The position numbers and the translations under genes are program-made. Shown piece by piece: positions 11,145 through 22,570 of a stretch of DNA of 64,000 nt; within the stretch, counting starts at the first letter, position 1, and every line of letters begins with the position of its first letter. Under the pieces are notes generated by a model, which had not been told where the DNA came from, ran no database searches, and saw only the letters and a list, made by a program, of their open reading frames with translations. Source of the DNA: Macrocystis pyrifera (taxonomy: Eukaryota > Sar > Phaeophyceae > Laminariales > Laminariaceae); assembly GCA_031763025.1 (NCBI GenBank), contig JASSKH010000007.1, positions 3,401,930-3,465,929 on the forward strand. The letters are read 5' to 3'.

Positions 11145-14100
11145 GTCAATATTTTCGTTCCTGTTGCTGCTCTGGTCACTGCCGTGGTGTATCGTTGCGT
11201 TGCGTGTCGCGTCCTAATTTCATATTACCTCTGTAAAGCATACCTGGTACCTGGTGAATGTAAGGCATCCGTTTTAATGAAGATTTGGACCGAATCGGCT
11301 CAATTTTCGTATGAATCGAACCGAATTTGCTTCTGATTGATCGAAAAATGAAATCACCAAGAACGCATTTGTGGTTTGGAGCGAAGGAAAGTCGATCCGA
11401 TCGAATTGAAAAATAAATCCCACGATATTTATTTTTCAATTCGATCGGGATCGAATCGATTTGAAGTAGAGGAGCTCATCCAACTTGCATGGCATCTTCC
11501 CACTGGGCCAACGTCCCCGAGGCGATCCATCGCTGTTTCGGCTTTATCGACGACCACCGCCGAGGCGATAAATCGTGAAGCTACCTCTACAGGTGGCGAC
11601 CGAGGCTACAGCCGTGCTCACGGCTACAGACCAAACCACAGCGTACTCCAGCGGTACCCCAGCGTACCCCGGCGCTGGCTCCTCAAAAAAATCACGGCTT
11701 GTTGCAAGCCCAATTTTTTCCACCTGCTCGATCGGCCAAGCGCCACGAGAACCAAGCGGTCGACCCAAAATTCGGAGGAAAAGCTGAAGACTTCGACAGC
11801 TGCATCGCCATCGCTGCCTCGTGCGTGGCGTGAGGATTCCCTCCGCCCACCCGCCCAAAAGAAGCTGACAATGATAACTTCCTAGCCTGCGCCGACAGAA
11901 CAAAGCAGAGGCTGGCGGCGGCGCGCACGCGGTGATGTAGGCCGTCGCTCTCATCTGCTATGCTCGGTGCTTGTCAACCGGGTGTCGTGTGAGATGGTGC
12001 GTTGTTCCGGTCTCATATAAAAAAATCGAGAGCACTACGCGGCGTCCAGATAGAAGCCCGATTCCAATTTTTCACCGAATCGAATCAAGTTCGATTCGAT
12101 TCACGAAAAAATGAATCGATTCGATTCTACAGCAGTGTTAATTCGTTAAAATAGACCCTAACCCACCACTCGTCTTATGGTATGCTAGGTATTATTTTAG
12201 ATGGTTTCCGTTCCTGGGCACTTGAGGATAAAAACGAGGGTGAACGCCCACTCCTATACAGTAGTAGTACGAACACTGCTCAACCCCCTCGAGGGGACGC
12301 TGGCACGCTCAGGGATGCGTCAAGTACCCGCGCCTAGGCGTTTCGGCAACATATACACACAACATGGAATTAGAGTGAGGCATTTGCGATCAACCTCCGT
12401 ATTTCGTGGTTGTATAATGGTTGACGCAAATATACGAGAAATCCTGCGTTTTTTTTAGCCCATTTGTGCACTTTTTTGGGCCCAATAACTTTTACTATTA
12501 CGGGGGGGGTGCATAGTTAACAGGACCTATGGTATAAATAAAAACCTACACATTTACCTATTTTTACGAAGAATATTCGGTCCTATTTACTATGGCCCCC
12601 CGTAATATCATATACCCATCATGGGAACGTACTGTAGTTTGGACCAGGCAGCATCTGCAACGACGACTGCCTAAGAGATATATAATCCGCCTGGAGAACA
12701 GCAATGTTCTATTACGGGGGGTCCATAGTTAATAGGACCTATGGTATGCATAAAAACCTATACATTTGCCTAGTTTTACTAACAATATTTGGTCCTGTTA
12801 ACTGTGGTTCCCGGTAATGGTGAAGACCTTTTCTTCATCGGTGATTAGCCATTTGTGATATGCACTCTTTGAGTGAAATGAAACATTTTGGCGTTTTTGC
12901 GAGCTTTTTGTGGTGCTCGCTCGCAACTTCGAAAACGCCAAAACACCTCATGAGCCGTTTCTCGCTGCCTACGACTGCCGTCTGGCGCACCCGACGCCCT
13001 CACAGACCCACCCCATCATGAGCATCCCCCAGTGTCGCGGGCTGTAGTTGCCCTGTGAAGAGCTGTAGCCGTCCGCAAGTGAAGCGCAAGCGTTCAGTTG
13101 GGGATTTGTTTTTTGTCTCGTTTTGTGCACCCCAAATTTCAGCCAACTTCGACCCACCTCTTGATCGAGGTGTGGGTCTCTGTTGAGAACCTGCCGGGGA
13201 TCAATCTCGAGAGAAATTCAAGCTTCTGTGATGAACCTGTAACAAGTCACCGTCGCTCTCCGGTGAGCACGAACCAGCCGAAGTTCTAAACGCAGCGGTG
13301 CTAAGATAGCGATGTTTTTTTTCTGTTCCGATAAAACATGTAGAGATTAGAGTTACCGGAAGCCCGGGAACCAGGGGACGCTTGGGTGCCAGCGTCCCTT
13401 CAAGGCCCAAGACTTGATGATTGACTCTCTGCGGGCCCCGAGTTTTTTTTTAGGGCCCAAAACTTGGCCCTGTTAAGGCCCAAAACTTTTAGCCCTTTTA
13501 AGGCCCAAAACTTTGACCTTTTCAAGACCCCAAGTAAGGCCCAAGACTCATAGACCTCTTTTGCCTCGACTCTTTGAAGACCGCAAGCAGTGCGACCGAC
13601 CGCCTAGATGGGAAGTGCAGCCCTTTTTTATATTTTCGCACTTGAACCCTTTCAGTACTGCACTGCTGTACGTGTACCTAAATTTGACTATACTTCGAAT
13701 TAAAATGTCAGTGCAGCCCTCAAGGGCTAGACGGGTCGAGTGTATTGATGGTGCGAGCGCGCGGCGGCACGGCGAGTAGCATATCACCTCGTTTGGTACC
13801 GTAAAGAGCGTTGATGTCGCACAGGGGACAGGTGTGCGATCGTTTTTCAACGCTCGAGTTTTCTCAGAACAGGGGTTGGAAGGTTGCCAATACCGAATAA
13901 GAAGAGGCGTTTTGGGGAAAATGTCATCTTGTCGAGAGAGCCTTCCGAAACTTTGTTGTTCGACTTGAGCATCCTTACCACACGCCGTCATCGAGAAAAC
14001 TAGCGCTGGAAAACGATGGCACCCCTGTCCCCTGTGCGAACTAAACGCTTACTCGTTAAGGTGTGTTGTGAAACTCTTTGCTCTACGCATCGAATTATCA

Positions 14101-16945
14101 TACAGCAGTAGTTCGGACACTTATTTAGTCACCCCCCTCCCCAAAAACCCACTGAAAAGCGAACGCTGCTTTTGGTGTGGCTGGTGCTGTTACCGTCATT
14201 TTTTTATCTCCAACCCTTTTTTCCCCCATCCAAAACCCCAAAAAATGGATGATAAGAAACTCTTGTTGCCCAGGCTCCAACTATTTCTTACACCAGATAG
14301 GGTTTGTTCTGCATACCATGATACAGCGCAGTAATTTCGGTATATGTATTTTTGTCTTCTTTTTTTTATAATGCTTGGTGCAAAAAGTCGAGAGGCAAAT
14401 TTTCTCAACTCGATTTTTTTCAGTGAAACTCGAAATAACATCAGGGTTGAGATGAGATCGAGGATTTTAATTTCTGTTCGTCCTCTCGCGTAGTCTATGT
14501 ACTTGCTGTCCTCCTTCTGCTCCTCCTCCTCCTCCTCCTCCTCCGATGTGTCATCCTTCCCTCCCCATTTCGGTTTCGCTGCGCTTTTTTCTGTTTTGTT
14601 TTTTTGTCGACGCTCGCGGCCAGCGGCAACAGCAGCAGCGACGGCGGCACGCCAGACAGCTGGGATGACGCACTGGAAGCGCCCTCTCCGGCTGCCTGCC
14701 TGCGCCCTGTCGGCGGTAATACAGCGTACGACCTCGAATCGCGGTACGGGGACCCTGCAGGCGACGAGGAGGAGAAAGAAGACGGGTCGGGTCGCGCGGA
14801 GCGTCGCAGCAGCCCGATGACGCGCAAGTTCTTCGTAGGACAGTGGCTGGACGTGAAGGACACGGTCAACAATTGGCTGGAAGCGACGGTCATGGACATG
14901 ACTGATTCCGGTGAGAGCGGGGGGCGGGGCGGGGCGGGGCGGGGCAGGGCGGGGCTGGCATGACTGACCGTCTATCTGACAGGTTTTTGATTTCCCATAT
15001 TTGGCTTCTTCTCCATTAGACGGTCGCCCCCGTCACCGGCTCAAAACTGCGCTCTCATGCTATTAATATCACATTTTTTTTTGCCTTTCTCATATACATG
15101 TGCTTGCCTTTTCGTGGTTTTGCCTTTTCTCATGTTATACACGTACCTTTATACCTTTTTTTTTCGTATTTGTCCGATCCTTTTTTGTCTTCTCGCTTAC
15201 GTCACCCTCTCGTTTTTTTTTTTGCCTTCTCCTTGCTGTCTCGCCTCGCCAGGCACTAGGCTGCAGATCCACTATAACGGCTGGCCTCCCCGTTGGGACG
15301 AGTGGCTCGCCTGGGACTCTCCGAGGATAGCGCCGTTCCGCACTCGTACGCAGCACCTGCCGCACTCGCAGCACGTGTCGCCCGCGCCGGTGTCGGCTGT
15401 CCGCAACGCACCAATCACGGGTATGGACGACGTGAGGGTGATGATGCCGGAGGTCAGCCGCGTCCTGCAGGAAATCGCTCCGATGGTGGACGAGGTGGGG
15501 TGGTATTCCGTCGCGCGTGTGTAGCCCGTGGTGCGTGCGGGTGCATTGCGAGTAGTGCGCTGTGGGCTTATTGGGCGTAGTGGGTGTGGGTATATTGCGA
15601 GCGGTACGTGTGGGTACATTGCGGGTAGTGCGCTGTGGGCAGCGCGTGGTGCGTGTGGGTAGCGCGTGGTGATTGCGGGTATATTGCGAGTAGTGCGTGT
15701 GAGTATATTGGGGGTACGAGTGTGGGGGTATATAACGCGTAGTGCGTGTGAGTTTTTGCGAGTAGTGCGCTGTGGGTAGCGCGTGGTGCATGTGGGTAGC
15801 CCGTGGTGCGTGTGGGTATATGGCGAGTAGTGCGTGTGGGTATATTGGGCGTAAGGTGTGGGTATATAACGCGTAGTGCGTGTGAGTTTTTGCGAGAAGT
15901 GCGTTGTGGGTAGCACGTGGTGCGTGTGGTTGGTGATGGACCGCCTTTTTCGGTGGTTTGTTCCTTTCATGGCGCTCCATGATATTTTGGGTTGTCCTCG
16001 TGTATTTTTCTGTTGTGGACACTCCCCGTTCCTTGAGCACTGGCGTTAATATTGTCGACCCTTTTCTGCTCATCCTTTACCGCGCTAAGCGACTGCCCAC
16101 GGCGCGCTTGCTTTATCCAATCGACCGAGTATATACCGTGTCAGGCTCCGAAAAACGCCTCGGTTTGTTTTTCCCTCGCCCGCCGGCGATGCTATCAAGC
16201 GGTAAAGTATCCTCTCGACCCGGTCGCTTTTTTTTTTGCGTTCGTCCGTTTTTGTTCCATTGAAACCTGCTGCTTGGGACCGATTCTCAAGCTGTCACAT
16301 ACGTCGATCGAAAAGTCGATTTCTTATCGGAGACAAAATCGGATTTTGTTATACTGTTAAAAATGGGCCTTTTCGATCCCAACTTTTTCGATCGAGCATC
16401 CGATCCACGCATCCCGTCGAAAAAACTCCGATCGAAAACGTTTTGGAATCCCACCACATCTCTCACCGCCCTACTGAACACACGGTCATACCACAGAGCA
16501 GCGGCCTACACACCTCAGATGCTGGCTTGACTGCTCTCCCGCTGCTCCTGTTGCTCACAGCACAGCACAGCAGCTTAAGGGTACACTTCCCAGAACCCGC
16601 GAGGAGGACACGAAGCAGTTTTCCAACTTACTTTTGCCTGCCATACTCCCTCGTATCAGACGCCCCCAAAAAGAGCAGGAAAAACGACAAACTCGATCCG
16701 ACTGACCACAGGGAAGGTATATACAGACACACTCCGTCGAATTTGAATTAATGGTCGATCGGAAAATAACCTTTTCGATCCTTCCAATCCGACGCATAAG
16801 AACTAGCCTGGCCCGCACGTTTTTTTTTATGCGTTCGTCTTTTTTTGTGCCGTTGAAGCCTGCTGCCTGATGCACCCTTTTTTATTTCTTTATTTTTTTG
16901 TTTGCGCCTTTTTTTTTTGTCGTTGAAACCTTCTGCCTCACCCTC

Positions 16946-16978
<33 letters not shown>

Positions 16979-17296
16979 TCCGTCCTTTTTTTGGTTCGTC
17001 AAAAACCTGCTGCCTGTGACACGGACGTCTTTTCGCTGGCGTCCTTTTTTTGCAGTTGAAACCTGCTGCCTGACCCTCATGACTTTCTTGCGTCCTTTTT
17101 TGTGTCGTCGAAACCCGCTGCTGTATTTTTCGCGCGCGCAGCTCTCGGCATGCTACGCGCGAAACCTGGAGCAAGACCCTTCCACCAGCCCGTCCGGTGA
17201 GCGCGCCGTGTCGCACACACTTCCCTGGACCCGACAGCGCATACAGCAGCGGCGGCGACAGCAGGAGGAGGGCGCCGACAGGGACGGCGGTGGCGG

Positions 17297-17327
<31 letters not shown>

Positions 17328-18518
17328 GCGACGGATGGCATCAGCCCCAAGGCCGCTCACCTCGCGGGCGACATCGCTCCGCTATTCGATCGCCTGGGGC
17401 GAATGCTCACTGACGTTGCGCCTCACTTAGCCCGGCTCTCGATAAGAGCGGAGGACGCAGGGCTCGCTGCTGACGCCGCGGGTTCGGGTTCCTCCGCCGC
17501 GGAGAGGGAGGACGCAGCCGAGCCGGGCGAGGTTCCGTGGGGAGCTCTTCGTCGCCAGACCCGGAGCAGCAGAGGTGGCGCGCAACGCTCCCAGAGCTCG
17601 GGGGAGGGGCGGCAGCGGCGGGGGGGGGGGGGGGGGGGCAGCAGGTAACAGCAGCAGCAACAACCGGCCCGGCGCGATCGCACCGGACGAGGCGGCCACG
17701 GCTTTCCGGCAGCTGGTGTCAACCTCTAGCCCGGCCCCGACCTCGAGCAACATCAACATTCACATCCACGCGATCGTACCATTGAGGGCTCCGCCGTCTC
17801 CGCCGCCGCCGCCACCCCCAACGGCTTCTGCCTCGGCGGTGGCGACCCCGACGCGCGCGGACAGGCCTCCCCTGTCAGGAAGCCGCAACCCTCCGTGGAG
17901 TGGCGGCAACATGGACACGGTCGGGGGGTCGGCGTCGCTGATAGCGGCTGCCCGCGCCGCGGCCGCGTCTCGTGCGGCCACGTCCGCGCGCGACGCCGAC
18001 ACGGCGGCGGAGGGCGGCACGCCGCGTCGCCTGAGCAGGGGCATTCTTGCGGAGTTCGCAAGGTCAGGCGGTGAGCGCGAAGGGGTGGCGGTGGCTGGAG
18101 CAGGAGGAGGGGGGGAGGAGGAGGAGGAGGAACAGGCGGCGGTATTGATGGGGGCCCGGCGGGAAGCTCCAACCCGAGCAGAAGCGCCTCGGTGGCTTCG
18201 TCCGTTTCTTTCGATTCCACCGGAGTTTCTGCCTCCCCCCTGACGGTTACCACGCCGGGGTCTTCGTTGGCCGGCCTGATCGATGCTTTGCCCATCCGGC
18301 CCTCCTCTGGCGGCGCTAGCGGCGGTGGCGGTGGCGGCGGCGGTGGTACAACCTCGAGATCCGATTCCGCCGCCGATGCCGGCGCCGACCAGGCGGACGC
18401 CGATGCTTCTTCTTCTTCTTCTTCCTTGACGGGGCAGAACGGAGGAGGGCAGCGGCGGAGCGGGGGCTGGCGAGGGCTGCTCCGCGCGCTAGGGGTCGGC
18501 GGGAACGGAAACAGCAGG
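7636..18518 (+). CDS. Large ubiquitin-like-domain protein, BAG6-like, with tudor-knot module (5' exon missing)
   Basis: Exons read: 7636-8499, 8958-9733, 14624-14910, 15253-15494, 17142-17574, 17642-18070, 18136-18518. All introns are GT-AG and every junction keeps frame. The first exon seen opens with QRLIYRGKVLADADTL, the second half of a ubiquitin fold as in BAG6/Scythe and ubiquilins, followed by long Gly/Ala/Pro-rich sequence and a DLEHVRQGLLTLHTLLS segment. The next exon is acidic with an AGAR repeat. Exons 14624-15494 encode FVGQWLDVKD, NNWLEATV and IHYNGWPPRWDEWLAW, resembling a tudor-knot/MBT-like barrel. Later come a PLFDRLGRMLTDVAPHLARLS helix and NIHIHAIV, both reminiscent of BAG6-type proteins. 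By family, a role in ubiquitin-linked protein quality control is likely; the barrel suggests peptide or chromatin binding. The last exon may end in a strong donor (AGG|GTGAGC at 18519) or run to TGA at 18561-18563. About 1150 residues are visible; the start codon is not. Confidence 0.8.
9120..9290 (+). repeat. 12-bp coding minisatellite (AGAR repeat)
   Basis: Tandem GGGAGCGAGAGC-like units inside exon 8958-9733 of the UBL gene. They are read as Ala-Gly-Ala-Arg repeats with Val variants. The unit length is a multiple of three, so copy-number change keeps frame. The antisense frame gives an Arg-Ser repeat that looks like an SR protein but is only the shadow. Confidence 0.8.
10100..10575. repeat. 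Diverged tandem duplication, period about 235 bp
   Basis: Two head-to-tail copies share, in order, an AGAGAG..C block, TTTTTGTCGT-like T-rich sequence, CTACA.ACCAGC, GCCTGGCCGGC, CATATCACCGACSGAGG and GTGTGAGCACTG. Matched points are offset by about 235 bp. It lies in the 4.9-kb intron of the UBL gene and shows no coding potential. Confidence 0.65.
10746..11113 (-). mobile_element. C-tailed repeat, copy 1 (intact target for comparison)
   Basis: Begins with 51 consecutive G (10746-10796), i.e. a C tail on the minus strand. Unique sequence follows: CGTACTCATTTGTTGCTTGC, then CATTGACCACGCATCCC, GACGGAGCACCGTTCCTA and CTAATAGAGACACCTCCAAC, and it stays alignable with the copy at 25033-26110 to about 11113. 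A further run of 29 G follows at 11115-11143. This copy is uninterrupted where copy 3 carries a MITE. Confidence 0.75.
11398..11447. repeat. Perfect 21-bp inverted repeat with 8-nt loop
   Basis: Arms 11398-11418 and 11427-11447 are exact reverse complements (start CGATCGAATTG, end CAATTCGATCG). Surrounding sequence 11270-11470 is full of GAATCG and CGATTC words. Similar sequence recurs at 12077-12128 in the same intron. Confidence 0.85.
12077..12128. repeat. GAATCGAATC inverted repeats
   Basis: GAATCGAATC (12077-12086) is followed after 6 nt by its exact complement GATTCGATTC (12093-12102), then by GAATCGATTCGATTC. Probably related to the hairpin at 11398 and to CGATCGAAAA-rich sequence at 16290-16440. 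Confidence 0.6.
12498..12605. mobile_element. TTACGGGG-type MITE, copy 2
   Basis: A 108-bp element in the UBL-gene intron. Ends TTACGGGG and CCCCGTAA are flanked by TA on both sides (12496-12497 and 12606-12607). Inner repeats are CATAGTTAACAGGACC and GGTCCTATTTACTATGG. Confidence 0.85.
12712..12817. mobile_element. TTACGGGG-type MITE, copy 3
   Basis: A 106-bp copy about 100 bp from copy 2. Ends TTACGGGG and CCCGGTAA; TA on the left, TG on the right (one substitution). The interior is close to copy 2, so the pair may descend from one source. Confidence 0.8.
12886..12943. repeat. Hairpin-forming inverted repeat
   Basis: TTTTGGCGTTTT (12886-12897) and AAAACGCCAAAA (12932-12943) are exact complements. 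Partly complementary GCGAG and CTCGC lie just inside. No promoter or terminator role can be assigned; it lies in an intron. Confidence 0.7.
13390..13560. repeat. AAGGCCCAAAACTT tandem motif
   Basis: About six degenerate copies of a motif near AAGGCCCAAAACTT, spaced roughly 25 to 35 bp apart, in the long UBL-gene intron. No coding potential. Confidence 0.65.
13561..14623. other. Rest of UBL-gene intron, no element recognised
   Basis: No element recognised apart from a TCC microsatellite near 14518-14543. Competing frames on both strands have no splice support. The T-rich stretch at 14586-14606 is the pyrimidine tract for the acceptor before 14624. Confidence 0.5.
15530..15930. repeat. GT-rich minisatellite in an intron
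   Basis: About 400 bp of degenerate units of roughly 20 bp, built from TGTGGGTATATTGCGAGTAGTGCG and variants, in the intron after the tudor-knot exon. Its antisense gives a 312-residue Thr/His/Tyr-rich open frame that is not a gene. Confidence 0.8.
15931..17141. other. Intron of UBL gene, low-complexity
   Basis: Contains CGATCG-rich sequence near 16290-16440, several repeats of a TTTTTTT..CGTTGAAACCTGCTGCCTG motif between 16240 and 17120, and a TA microsatellite near 16948-16978. The CCTGCTGCCTG motif recurs at least five times, always after T-rich sequence. Confidence 0.5.
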
Positions 18519-19887
18519 GTGAGCGGTCGGAGAGATGGCACCGAGACCGAGCAGACCCCGTGATTATGCGGTCCTTCCTGCTGTCCTCCTGCGGAGGAGA
18601 GGCCACGAGGACTTGGAAAGTTTTTGTTCGCGGGCTGGGCTTCCCTCTCGTGAGCGTCGGGAATATGAGGCCTGCGCTTGTTCTGCTAGTGTTCCAACAT
18701 TACCTGAACAAGGGTTTTGACTGCGGCGAAGGGTGTTCTGGCGTTAGGCAGGCGGTAGTGGGAACGGGGGAGGGGCGCGAGCAAAAGTGACGCCATTCTT
18801 GGTGGACGTGGGGGTCGGGGTTTCGCGGGTGGTGTTTGGTCGGCAACGACTGACGTAGCTCCAGGTCATGCCTTGTGAGAGACCCGCGTTATTTAAGCGC
18901 GTTGGGGTATTGTTTGGTATTTCGCTGTCCAATCCTTCCGACCCCTCCCCCCCCCCCCCTTCCTGTGGAAACGACCAGACTTGGCTTGGCTTGGTGGGGA
19001 TGGGCTTGGCTTGGCTGGGCTTGGCTGGGCTTGGCTGGGCTGGCTTGGTGGGGCTTGGCTGGGCTGGGCTTGGCGTGGCTTACCTTGACTTGATTTACCT
19101 TGGCTTGGCTTGGCTCTGCGTATACTTTTGTGTTCTCGGCGTTACGTTTGGTAGGCTTGCTGCCGAGGCGCCGGCGACCGCATTATGCAGACGGGACGGT
19201 GCAGACGGGACGGTGCCTATCGAGCGTCTGTGCCGTGGGAAGGGCGCGATTCGCCCGGCACTAGCGACTACCTACCCTGGTTCATGTGCTTTCTCCAACG
19301 TCGGGTTCCTGTGCCCGGCTCATTTTTGCTGAAGAAAAGCCCCCCTTTATCCTCCTTGCTTTTGTTTGATGCTGGGACCATATACGGCGGCTCGAAGTCG
19401 CTTCGCCGGCGCTTTTTCCGGCGGTCATGGTCGTCTTTGCGACGGTATACAGGGGACACCTCAGAGGTGCATTTTCGTCTCACACGGCGCGCTCTTGCGT
19501 TCTTAACCCTTGCATTCATGACTGATGGAAAAAAAAAAAAAAATCGCATCACCTCCCGAGCAGTTGGTCCCGAAAAATCTGGGTACAGTGCCAGAGGGGG
19601 TGAGCCTGTGAGGGAGAGGGCATGGCGCTGCAGAGTACACAGCGGTTTGGTTGTGGTACCTTTTGTGAGCTGGTGCGAATTTGGATGAGCGTGGTGGTTA
19701 GGTGGTTGTGGAAAACACTCCTCTCGTTTTTTCGGCGTTGTCACGGTTGTGTACGCCAGATCGAGGCGGTGCCCTGTTTTTCTTTGTTGTAGTGCAAAAC
19801 AGCTCAGGAGCTCTCGCTGGTATTGTTATGTTGCACGGTACGCGTGTATGCGTGCGCAGATGGATGCCGGCCGGCCGGGCGGGCCGG
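18519..19887. other. 3' flank of UBL gene; TGGCT minisatellite
   Basis: No further exon was recognised. 18979-19112 is a degenerate TTGGCTTGGCTGGGC minisatellite. A short GACGGGACGGTGC duplication lies near 19191-19216. If the donor at 18519 is used, the next exon lies here or beyond and is not obvious. Confidence 0.5.
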
Positions 19888-19889
19888 CT

Positions 19890-19956
19890 CGGGGGGGGGG
19901 GGGGGGGGGGGCGGCCTCGGGGGGGGGGGGGGGGAGGGGGGGGAGAGTGCGAGGGT

Positions 19957-19995
<39 letters not shown>

Positions 19996-19996
19996 G
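19890..19996. repeat. Long interrupted G tracts
   Basis: More than 100 bp of nearly pure G broken only by short CGGCCTC, GA, AGAGTGCGA and T interruptions. It should form G-quadruplex structures. Open frames across it are poly-Gly or poly-Pro artefacts. Confidence 0.9.
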
Positions 19997-21118
19997 GGGG
20001 GATTCGGGGTTCCTTTTTGAGTTTTGTTTTCGTCTTGTCTTGTGTATTCTTGCATGGGGGTACGTACGACACAAAAAAAACAAACTGCAGTACTTTTATA
20101 TGTTTGATATTTTTGGCTAGGGCGAGAGGGAGGGAGGGACACGGCGGGGGGAATCGGGTGGTTTCTGTCTGCTACACGTGGACGAATTCGAGGGTAGATG
20201 TGCCAGGCGGAGCCACGAAGCCGCGATGCAGCTTGCGCGCTGCCGTGGAGCAGTTAGTCGCGCGCCCACAAGTATTCCACCCCCTTGCCGGCGTGTAGGA
20301 ACGGTGAGCCCGCTGCTGTTACGTGGGCTCGTGCGTTGGGCGTGTGGGTTGTTTCGCCGATGCTTGCGCAGTGCGTGAGATGTCGCAGCAAGGGGAGCGC
20401 GAAGAGAGGGACGCCGAGAGTAAGCGGCATACGGCGAAATGGGACCGACAAACGGTGATGCTTGGGGCGGAACAAAGCTCGAAGCAGAGCGCGAAGCAGG
20501 GCGATTTGAAGCGAAGCGCAGCGACGCCTGTAACAGCGAACTAAAGCGATTCAGCGCAGCCGAAGCATAGCGAAGCATCTGGGTGTAAGAGTCGTGATTG
20601 GATCATATACGAGGTGCCACACAGTGATGGGTGCCGCCTGTGTATCCTGTCGTTGCTCGGGGGATTTATTTTATTTTGTGGATGTTGCACCAGCAGAAGC
20701 CAACGTGAGATCCCCCCTCCGTCTCGAACGGGTGCATGGTCAATGGTCAAATGACTAAGGCAAGGGCGTATTGAGTACTCCCCCCACCCTCACCCCGCGT
20801 TGTTTGCATGGCAATGCCGTACTGGTCATGTCTGCAAACGGCAAACCCGCATGTCTGGGATTTTTTTTCTGCCATGTTTTCTTTTGTTTTCCGGTGTCGG
20901 AATGGCATTGCCTACGCTGGCTGAGTGAGCGAAAAAGAGTGCGCGCATGTTTTTTTTTTCAGTTTTGTCTCGGCAGATGAAGGGAGGAGGAGGAGGAGGA
21001 GGAGGAGGAGGCAGCGGCACGGCGGTGTATCGGCAGTGCCGGGCACTTTTGCGTATTGAGCGGTCCCAGTGCGCGTAGATCGCTGACGGATCACCCGGCC
21101 CTCCCACAGCGTGATCTA
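19997..21118. other. No gene recognised
   Basis: 20400-20580 has repeated AGCGAAGC-like words. 20981-21012 is a GGA microsatellite. The C-tailed repeat copy 2 lies inside. No splice-flanked coding sequence was seen. Confidence 0.45.
20717..20786 (+). mobile_element. C-tailed repeat, copy 2 (short)
   Basis: Only the 3' end of the family: CTCCGTCTCGAACGG, GGTCAATGGTCAAATGACTA, AGGCAAG, GAGTACTCCCCCCA. The 5' part present in copies 1 and 3 is absent, like 5' truncation of a retroposon. Confidence 0.65.
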
Positions 21119-21350
21119 GACCTTTCAATGCAGATGTGTTGCTGATCTGTATGATCTATAGCTCAAAATATACGCCGGGTGCGAGCCGTATAGTCTGCGT
21201 GACCTTTCTATCTAGCACGTGTTGCCCGGGTAGATCTGTACTCTGAAGATCCTGCAGAACCAACTCACAGGAGGTTAGGATCTAGATGATCTATCTGTTC
21301 ATCTATCAGATCCATCTGTAGATGATCTATCTGATGTGTCCCGATGTGTG
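21119..21350. repeat. GATCTATCTGATCTG-rich dispersed repeat, copy 1
   Basis: Rich in GATCTA and GATCTG words. It ends with TCTGATGTGTCCCGATGTGTG then AATGTGCTTGTGTT. The same ending follows a GATCTG-rich block at 46660-46765, so this is a dispersed repeat rather than a simple microsatellite. Confidence 0.5.
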
Positions 21351-21952
21351 CAGAATGTGCTTGTGTTATGGTCCACAGGGAAGAGGAGATGTGCGCTTTT
21401 TCCGTGGGCGGCCAAGCGCCGCCGCTACTACTACTACCTACTTGTACCGTGCAGACTCGGTTCCTCCCGGTTAATTGTCGGGATTTGTATACATGCAGTA
21501 TATATATATATTGGTTTTGCAGGTGGTACTTTCTATGGGAGAGCGCTCATCGCATCGATCGCATTAAAAAAATGCGCAATCGATCCGCATATCACTACTG
21601 CTGCCGTCCGTCCGTCGTCGAGCTGGTCAGCATAGACAGTGGATGTTGAGCAGATGAATGAATAATATTTGTTTTTTGCCTTTGTTTCGTCTCGTTTTGG
21701 TGAGGAAGGGGGTTGGAAGGAAGAGGAAGAGGAACCCCGGCTTGCTGTGCCGGGCTTAATAGTACGAAGAGCGGGTGGGCGGGTGGGTGTTGGCGCACGG
21801 AATGTTTGCTACTGCTGCTGCGTGGATTGGTGGTTAGATGGTTGTTTTGTAGCGGTTGTTGCGCGGTGTTGCAAGCATTACCACGTGTACTGGTACGTGG
21901 CAAAAGTCTGAAAAGAAAAAAATGAATGTCGAAAACAAACCAGTTTTTTTTG

Positions 21953-22057
21953 TTACGGGGGTCCCCAGTTAATAGGAGCTTTGGTATACATAAAAACCCA
22001 TATGTTTGCCTGTTTTTACTAACAATTTTTGGTCCTGTTCAATATGGTCCTCCGTAA
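21953..22057. mobile_element. TTACGGGG-type MITE, copy 4
   Basis: A 105-bp copy with ends TTACGGGG and CTCCGTAA. TG precedes it and TA follows. The interior (AAAACCCATATGTTTGCC) is closest to copy 3. Confidence 0.8.
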
Positions 22058-22570
22058 TACCAAAATGCCGAAACATGTGGGCTGTCGTTAATGCTTTGTT
22101 TCGTGTAGTATTGACCACAATCAAGCTACGACTATGTTGTCCGTGGTTCTATTTAAAGCCGACACTGTTGGGCCGGTTTCGGCTAAATGACACTACGCTC
22201 CAGGTATTTTGCCAAACGTGCTCTATAGTGGGGACAACTGCTGCGGAGGGTCATAAGTATGAGAGATTCAAATCTGTCTGAACGTCTCTTGTCTGTCTAC
22301 TGTCTCGGTGATGCCCCGCCACTGTTTGAACTACCAAGCATGCGTGTCGCGTCTTACCTGGGATATCTTGAGTGATACGCAAGACCACAGCGGAAACGTA
22401 CCCCTGCAGAACCCCACCCCTTCTCGGAACAAGATACCTGGAAATCGGCTTGGTGTGGCCAAATGTTTCGCACGTACGTATCATGCCGCTGTACCTGGTA
22501 CGGTTCCACAGACCACGATGTACGGTAGATATATCATCTGTGGATCTTGTGCCAAGGCATTATGAGACAG

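Noticed and set aside
15135..16073. 312-residue minus-strand open frame rich in Thr, His, Tyr
   Set aside because: Produced by the GT-rich minisatellite in an intron; the stretch also overlaps the tudor-knot exon on the other strand.
19702..20298. 198-residue open frame with a poly-Gly core, and its poly-Pro antisense
   Set aside because: Created by long G tracts that lack stops in any frame.
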